The notes beneath the pieces were generated by a model. The model was not told where the DNA came from. It ran no database searches and was given only the letters and a program-made list of their open reading frames with translations. This document shows positions 58,010 through 64,000 of a stretch of DNA of 64,000 nt, piece after piece (position 1 is the first letter of the stretch; every line of letters begins with the position of its first letter). A program made the translations under genes and the position numbers. This stretch comes from Atopsyche davidsoni (taxonomy: Eukaryota > Arthropoda > Insecta > Trichoptera > Hydrobiosidae): positions 14,133,501-14,197,500 of the forward strand of contig JAILWY010000014.1 of NCBI GenBank assembly GCA_022113835.1, written 5' to 3'.

Positions 58010-58250
58010 TTATGAATCACTGCACAAGACTGAGGGATGCTCAAGTGCCACCCCGCTCCGCCCTTCTTCCGGTCTGACACGAGGGATGATTTCCGAATCA
58101 CTTTTTTGACTATCCAAACTGTATTAATATTTCCAACCTTCCTTCATAACGGCCCGAACACTTAACATCGTAACTCTCAGAGGGTAGAACTGAAATCGTC
58201 CCCCCATATTCCAGCTTGTGTTATTTATCTTATTTTGCAACCCCTCTGTC
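58010..58250. promoter_or_regulatory. Weak GC-enriched island
   Basis: 'gccaccccgctccgcccttc' and 'tctgacacgagggatg'. Composition contrast only. Confidence 0.25.
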
Positions 58251-58599
58251 GGATTTTAGATCAATAAGTCTGTATTTAGAAGCCTTTTGAATTCTAAACA
58301 AGCCGATACTTCTTTGTATTGGAATGAGAAGGTAACGCCTACTTTGTTGGGAAATCAATACATTAATTTTATGAACAAAGAAGTACTTAGTTATTGACTG
58401 GGTTTGTTTGAAGTGATTATGGAATATTTATAATAAATTTGTATTTTCACACTCAATGATCAATTGCAAATGAATATGAAAAGGCCACACTATCTTAAAA
58501 CCACTTGAATAAAAATTTATATAAAATACTGTATTTGGATGTCTCTCGATAGTGGAATAAGCATTCGACAGCAATAACAACAAAACAATTTATTTTCCC

Positions 58600-58905
58600 A
58601 AGCTTTTGCTGAGCTAGAAATCAAAGTAAATATCCTGCGTGGTAATAGCAACGAATTGAAGCTTTCTCTCGGAGCTTTAATGACAGCTTCTCATTGCTGC
58701 ACATCAAGGAGGCCGTGGAGAATTAGCTCATATGCATCTTCAAAGAGATGGCCACAATGACGCGCCGCGTCAGAACAATAAAATATGACTCGGGAGTCCT
58801 TTGAGGTGGAGAAACCTGACTCCAGGAGATAAAGTCAACGGCGACTGCCGCCGAGCTGGCGCAACGCCAGGAGTGACGTCATTTTTTAATCCTAGTACCA
58901 GGGTC
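58600..58905. promoter_or_regulatory. GC-rich island with TGACGTCA and POU/Sox-like motifs
   Basis: 'ttagctcatatgcatcttca' (ATATGCAT POU-octamer-like), 'ggccacaatgacgcgccgcg' (CACAATG Sox-like), 'cgacggcgac'-type CpG runs, and TGACGTCA at 58874-58881. About 300 bp. One of the better enhancer-like candidates. Confidence 0.43.
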
Positions 58906-58909
58906 ATCA

Positions 58910-60300
58910 ATATCACCATGCTTATAAAACAGAAGTATAAGCATTAAGATAATAAAAAAAATTATAATAACAGGTCGCTAAATTTACTACATTTGCTTTG
59001 TGTTTAAATTTGTTTCAAGCGATTCGTTAAGGGGTTTGAATTTCCACTGAGATTGCATAAATAGAATTTGATATTATTTTATTACCTTTGGTTTTAAAAA
59101 AATAGTAAGCCCCCAATACAAGTTTATTCATTTGGAAAATTGAGTTAATATACTAAAGTGTATACAGAGAAAAACATGAAATTCACTTATTTCATAAAAC
59201 AGGTAAAAATAACTCTAAAATATAAAAACACTTAAATTTAAAGTATAATTTATAAAACTTTATATTTTAACAGCAAATATGAAAAGCCAATTAGTTATGT
59301 TCTGGTTTTTTCAGACTCACAGTCTGAAGAAGCCTTTGAAGCGAAAGTACTCTCAAGCAAAAATTCTTGTAATTTTGCAAGCCAATTGACTCAAAATGAT
59401 GCTTAAGCAATTCTTTATTGCGAGTTTTAGTTTCGATATGCAAGTTTGAATTTTTTAATGTTTAGGAACTTATCTTGGCATTCGTTTAGGCAACCCTGTC
59501 GCACTGAACTAATCCATTGCAGGATCCTTTGAAAACAAGGGGATTTCCCAAAATAGACGTAGTTTTTTTTTGCTAGCTAATGAATAGGACTCGGCCAGGT
59601 GGACAGGCTCAGGTTGATTTTTGACGGGATTAATTGTTTAATTTTGAGGCGAGTGCATTTCCTGGTGAAAAGTAATAAAAAAAATTGTTGTAATTCTAAC
59701 TATTTAATTAATTTTCTGCTATAATCAGTGTTATAGATAACGATGGAACTCTTTGTGCTTAACAGTATAAATAACCGCTTATAACGTATGCCGCATAATA
59801 TCACTTTTAAAGATTATATTGTAGTTTTTATTTATAGGCATGAGAAAGTCAAACTCATATTAAATAAAAGGACTACTTGGGAAAAGTAATTCGGTGAATT
59901 TTGCAGCTGTGCTCAATTCCCATGTCGTATACAGGGAAGTCACACAAATTCTAAATATAGGGATGTTTTCATCAAAGGAGTTATATTTTATGATAACCTG
60001 GAGGCATTTTAAAGTTCAATATAATTTAAATAATAATAACTCATTGTTCTACCAGGCATCGAGCACACGGCCTTATTTAGCAAGAATGTACCAGTAGTTA
60101 GATTAAGTAACTAGGCAATGTCTATATAAGGCGAAATAGCTCTTACTTTCTGTCAGTGGTCTTATAAATCATTTAGATTGAATATTAAATATTATTAATG
60201 CTTTGCTTGATTTTTAGTATTAAATTTACTGGATTGAAATTTTTAATCAAAAACAATTATAAGGCCATGTTAATTATTTATTAAATCTTCATATAAAATG
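58910..60300. other. AT-rich spacer, nothing firm
   Basis: Weak mixed patch at 59480-59660. The 67-codon frame 59894-60097 shows no motif. Confidence 0.45.
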
Positions 60301-60321
60301 AAATATACTGAAGTGTATATA

Positions 60322-60655
60322 TTACCCGTATAATAATATATTTAAATTTTTGAATATTGAAATTACAAAGTTCAAACAACATTTTAACGTTATATTCATG
60401 ATGAAAAATAATTTTCTCTTGACATTTGAACTCGATACTGAGAATACTCGGTACTCGATAGAGGGGAAACTGTGCGTTATTTTAACAAGAATTACTAAAC
60501 AGAATATTGATTTTAAAATTTTACAAATACTAAATAAGCCTCTTTTCCGCGGAGATATTTTTAAATTTTCCTTCGGAAAATATCCTTCATTCAAGGGCTT
60601 TGCCGCAAAAATGGTAATTGGCATTTTGAAAAGCGATATTTTTACTTTGCGATGA
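60322..60655. other. Segment open on both strands
   Basis: About 100 codons are open on the plus strand (60350-60655) and 100 on the minus (60322-60624). Neither translation has a motif I recognise. Includes the hairpin 'attttccttcggaaaatatc' and 'cctcttttccgcggagat'. I favour a non-coding element over a gene. Confidence 0.25.
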
Positions 60656-60894
60656 AAATAATAAGGCCGAAAAGCATGTAAATTTGTGTAGTTTGAATTT
60701 GAATTAATCGGCGGTTACAAGGATGAATTTTTAAATAATTCAGGTATAACGAAAAAATATTTTTGTGGCATAGGTACAATTGAACTTTATTTACACTGCA
60801 AACCGATTAAGCATTTTTTTGCAATGTTTTTCCTGTCTAAAATGCTCGGTTTAGATAAAAATGCAGATACATCAGATATTGATATATAGAGCAA

Positions 60895-61120
60895 ATATGA
60901 TTAGGCACATTAGTTCATATATAGAAGATGATTTAAAGAAACTCTCAGGGGATGTGGGTTCAAATTCCACACAAATCACGATGATATTTTTCTGAGAGTT
61001 TCTTTAAATCATCTTCTATATATGAACTAATGTGCCTAATCATATTAGTAATAATATAATAAAAAAAACCGTAATGGGCAATAAATACGCATCTGATTGA
61101 CCAATCCATAAATAGATATA
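60895..61120 (+). repeat. Fold-back family Z, complete copy with tRNA-like centre
   Basis: Arms 60895-60948 and 60992-61045 (54 bases each) are inverted copies. The centre carries GATGTGGGTTCAAATTCCAC with its B box. The tail 'accgtaatgggcaataaata' and 'gcatctgattgaccaatcc' follows. Most informative copy of the family. Confidence 0.88.
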
Positions 61121-61334
61121 CATATAGAGCAAACTTTACAACATTGCAATAAATACATTTTTAGCATGCATCTCTTTTTTATTTGTACGTTGTTCTGAAC
61201 TGTACGAAAAAAAAAGCAATTCATTTACAGAGGAAAAAAAAAACATATCCGATAATGCGAAATCTCTGAAAAAAGGCTATAAATAATATATAATGGCAGG
61301 TTTTTCATAAAAATCAATCTATCAACCCTTTCAG

Positions 61335-61450
61335 TCTACATAGAGGAGTACCGGCGACACGACACCCCTTCTGGCGACACGTGTCGGCACGTGCGTCCGT
61401 CATCCGTCATCCCACAGGCGCGGCTTCCGAGTGGCTGTATGCCGAGGGAT
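61335..61450. promoter_or_regulatory. CpG-rich island with E-boxes
   Basis: Perfect palindrome CGACACGTGTCG (61375-61386) with CACGTG, a second CACGTG at 61388-61393, and CGGCGACACGACACC just upstream. 'GCGACACGTG' is also present in the island at 16247. 'catccgtcatcc' tandem and 'aggcgcggcttccg' follow. Confidence 0.45.
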
Positions 61451-61599
61451 GTAAGTGTGGATGTCAGAATTATTGAAAAAATATATCATATCAATAGAGG
61501 ATGAGTGCTGGGTGTTTACAGTAGACGTCTGTGCTATGTATGCGTCCACGAAAAAAATATTGCTGCCTAGGATTCTTGAGTAAATTTTTACATCATACA

Positions 61600-61619
61600 A
61601 CACACACACACACACACAC
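61600..61619. repeat. (CA)n microsatellite
   Basis: Uninterrupted CA dinucleotides. Confidence 0.9.
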
Positions 61620-62750
61620 GTGTATAAGCATATTTGGACATATCCTCTGATTTATTTTATTAGCCAAGCATGATAGTGTTAAATCGAGATGCATGCAATA
61701 TTTCGTTTTCTTTTCATTTTGTTTAGGGTGTGTTTCTTGCACGTTTTTTTTTTACACTAATGCGATTTAAAGTATTTTGGATCCGAACCCCTCTACAACG
61801 TCTAGAGGCAGACGACATAAATCAGTCTAGGACAGCGGTTCTGAACACGTGACTCGCAGTTCATTGGAAGATCGCAAACTCAACTATCAAGCTAAGATAT
61901 GTTTGCTGACATTGTTTGGTGGTATCGAGTATTGCTGAGCAATTTTTATTCACTCAAAGTGGCTCCAGAATCAGTACTGAAATATTAGAAATTTAGAAAC
62001 GCGACACGACATCTAAGAACGTAATGGTTTTATTAACGAAGAATTCCAAAACATTCCGACGAAAAGTTATGTTACTTTCTAATACACATACAATATATAT
62101 TGTAAAAATAAAAATAAACATAATAAACAAAAGTTTGAGAGTATCTGATTTTGAACATCCCGGTGGCTCTGGAAACGCTATAGGATGCTTTCAAACAAAG
62201 TATTGTGTTAGTTAAATGAGGTATTGTTCAAAAATACCCGCACGCTTAAGGCTCTAGGTTGAGTTTGTTGTGTTTAATAGTACGGTGTTTGTAAAATGAT
62301 AGTCAAAGAACATAATAGGATTAGAAACGAATTGGGTAGGCGTATGAAGGAATCTCTGGCTTTTAAAAGTTTATGGGAGATATATTTATCTAACCTTATT
62401 GTGTATGGGGTTTTAGACAAAGCGGATTATTTCAGACTAGACAAGTGTGATGGTTAATTAAAACACGTAAAGGCTTGGACAGAAACAAAGGTTGTTGTTA
62501 ATTAAATTTTACTGATATCATTCATTTTTTTATGTCTGTAATTTGTATGTGCTTGTAATGTGTTTAATTAGGAAATATCTCAAAAAAAACAAGGCATTTA
62601 TCAAACAAGCCTTTGGGTGGAGAAAACGCTCACGATCAAATATTATAAAAAAACATTTGGCTATAAATATTAGTCGTTTGTATGGACGTTTGGCTATTAA
62701 TATGGAAAATAAAAATATATTCAACTAGTAAGTAATTCATTGTAAACAAC
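61620..62750. other. AT-rich spacer, nothing recognised
   Basis: Frames near 62024-62215 and 62530-62728 have no motif. Confidence 0.5.
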
Positions 62751-62754
62751 TTTG

Positions 62755-62945
62755 TAGGAGGAAAGACCCTAACTCAATTACAGGCGGCAAAGTTCTGATG
62801 AAATGCACTCCTGGTGACTTCATAAGTGCAGCCTGCGACTGCAGCTGGAATCTTAATTGTTTCCCCCACAGTCTGAGCTGCGAGTCTCTCCGAATGACGT
62901 AAATAATGCAACTGCAATACATAACTACAGCTTTACTATGCACTT
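62755..62945. promoter_or_regulatory. GC-enriched island
   Basis: 'ttacaggcggcaaagttctg', 'gcagcctgcgactgcagctg' and 'cacagtctgagctgcgagtc'. A 68-codon minus frame covers it without a recognised motif. Candidate regulatory element. Confidence 0.33.
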
Positions 62946-62949
62946 AAAC

Positions 62950-63345
62950 TTAACGAAGTAATCCATTCATCGATGCTTCTGCTTTAAGTAATTATTTTAT
63001 TTATTTATTCAAAGTGAAACTTCGGGCCACGAACTCTTTACAAAAAAGCTCAAAATAAAGGAGAATGGATAAAAATTAAAAAGACTACGGTTCGTCTATT
63101 GAAAATAATTTTTTGATTAAGTATTCCACAATTATACTATTCCCAATTATGTACGGTATTTCTTGACAAGACAAAATGCTGAATTTATGCTTTAATAAAT
63201 TTAAGAACAACTGCATGTTATTAAATATCTAGAAAATAGTCGTGATAGTCGTTGTGAACCAATCATAAGATATTCCCGTCGCAGGGTGTGTGAATTGCAA
63301 GGATTTGATCCTGAGACTCCGTGGTCGAGAAAAAAGCTTTAAAAA
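62950..63345. other. AT-rich spacer, possible tRNA-like trace
   Basis: 'caaggatttgatcctgagac' near 63300 resembles a B-box stem. Nothing else. Confidence 0.35.
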
Positions 63346-63434
63346 TGTCAAAAAAACGCAGTCATGCATTGAAAAATGTTAACGGGAGGGTCACCCGAGA
63401 AGTTCGTCACCGTGGGACTCGGGAAAGGGCACAT

Positions 63435-63510
63435 GTATTCTAATTTATGGCACTGGCTTGGCTTCCGGTTGCTAAGTAAGGGATACCGGCTTCGACACTC
63501 GAGCGGAAAG
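63435..63510 (+). repeat. Possible tRNA-derived fragment
   Basis: 'atggcactggcttggcttcc' (A-box-like) followed by 'accggcttcgacactcgagc' (B-box-like GGCTTCGACAC) at plausible spacing; no acceptor stem. Confidence 0.35.
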
Positions 63511-63514
63511 CATT

Positions 63515-64000
63515 AGGCATGCTTGATTTGATCTGTGGAATTCATGCGTATTGCCTGTTTAATTACATTTTGTAATTTTTACTCGTGGCAGACTTGTTAT
63601 TTATAATAATATCCGAAATAATTTGAAAATGCAAAAAAAAATTTTTAGAGACGCAAATTGGACCATTAATCAAAAAACATAGGCCAAAAGCTTCTAGCAA
63701 ATGAATTGTTGTTTTAAAAGATCTTTTATTTAAAAAAGAATATAACAAAAACATAAGTGAACTTGAGAATTGTAACTTGAACTTGTAGTTTAGGAAAAAT
63801 TTAATAATACATGTCTTACGTACACTTGGTTTAATAAATGACTGAATAGCGCAGTAGATGTTCATAGATTTTCATCTTAGCAGTTGTGCACATTCCTTGT
63901 TCTTGTATTTTGCTAACAGTCTTCCCCGTTGTTATTATTAATGTCACGTAATGAAAAATACCTTTTTTCAGGGTGCAAACGCGCTTTCAGAATACAGACG
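63515..64000. other. AT-rich spacer, nothing recognised
   Basis: The 100-codon minus frame 63563-63865 is AT-driven and has no motif. Confidence 0.5.

Noticed and set aside
1..64000. CRISPR array, bacterial operons, ribosome binding sites or rho-independent terminators
   Set aside because: No regularly spaced direct repeats and no bacterial gene structure; all signs are of animal nuclear DNA.

Overview
This window looks like non-coding DNA of an insect or other arthropod: an intron or gene desert, not a gene-dense segment. It is roughly two-thirds A+T by eye. Stops are frequent in all frames, and the longest open frames (about 150 codons) fall on low-complexity or GC-rich patches. CCTAA-type (arthropod telomere motif) runs occur inside a small transposon. 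The repeats are hAT, piggyBac-like and Merlin/Mutator-like miniature elements plus tRNA-derived sequences. I found no confident host protein-coding exon, rRNA or intact tRNA gene. The clade call is inference.

Two kinds of content stand out. The first is a dense, nested set of small non-autonomous transposons. These include three copies of one hAT family (1-387, 47800-48286, 55057-55528); a second hAT element (18715-19198) with a perfect 8-bp target duplication and a palindromic element inside it; and three TTAA-flanked piggyBac-like elements (16383-16620, 22292-22944, 57214-57485). One of the piggyBac-like elements keeps a decayed, partly duplicated start of a transposase gene. Two copies of a ~190-bp element with 8-bp target duplications carry CCTAA repeats (23434-23632, 56981-57168). 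A long-armed inverted-repeat element lies at 33091-33310. Two fold-back families recur across the window: family Z, whose centre is the 3' half of a tRNA-like sequence with a B box, and family X, centred on a conserved block containing ACCGGTTTCGCC. At 56925-57535 a family X element has received both a CCTAA-bearing element and a piggyBac-like element.

The second kind is a string of about 30 GC- and CpG-richer islands of 100-300 bp in the AT-rich background. Many carry recognisable regulatory-type motifs: YY1/PHO-like AAGATGGCGGC, TGACGTCA, CACGTG, ETS CCGGAAGT and Hox-like TTTATG/TTAATTA. This pattern resembles conserved non-coding regulatory islands around developmental genes. Conservation cannot be seen from one sequence, so the reading is inference.

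Layout: 1-6 kb hAT fragment and GC islands; 6-16 kb fold-back and tRNA-derived fragments with a duplicated block at 12 kb; 16-25 kb three DNA-transposon types and several islands; 25-28 kb an inverted repeat pair and an unplaced 144-codon frame; 31-36 kb the richest cluster of islands, with G-quadruplex motifs; 36-45 kb mostly featureless; 45-50 kb islands, a hAT copy and an ETS/G-quadruplex module; 50-55 kb featureless with tRNA-derived fragments; 55-62 kb hAT, the nested stack, islands and a family Z copy; 62-64 kb weak islands and a tRNA-like fragment.
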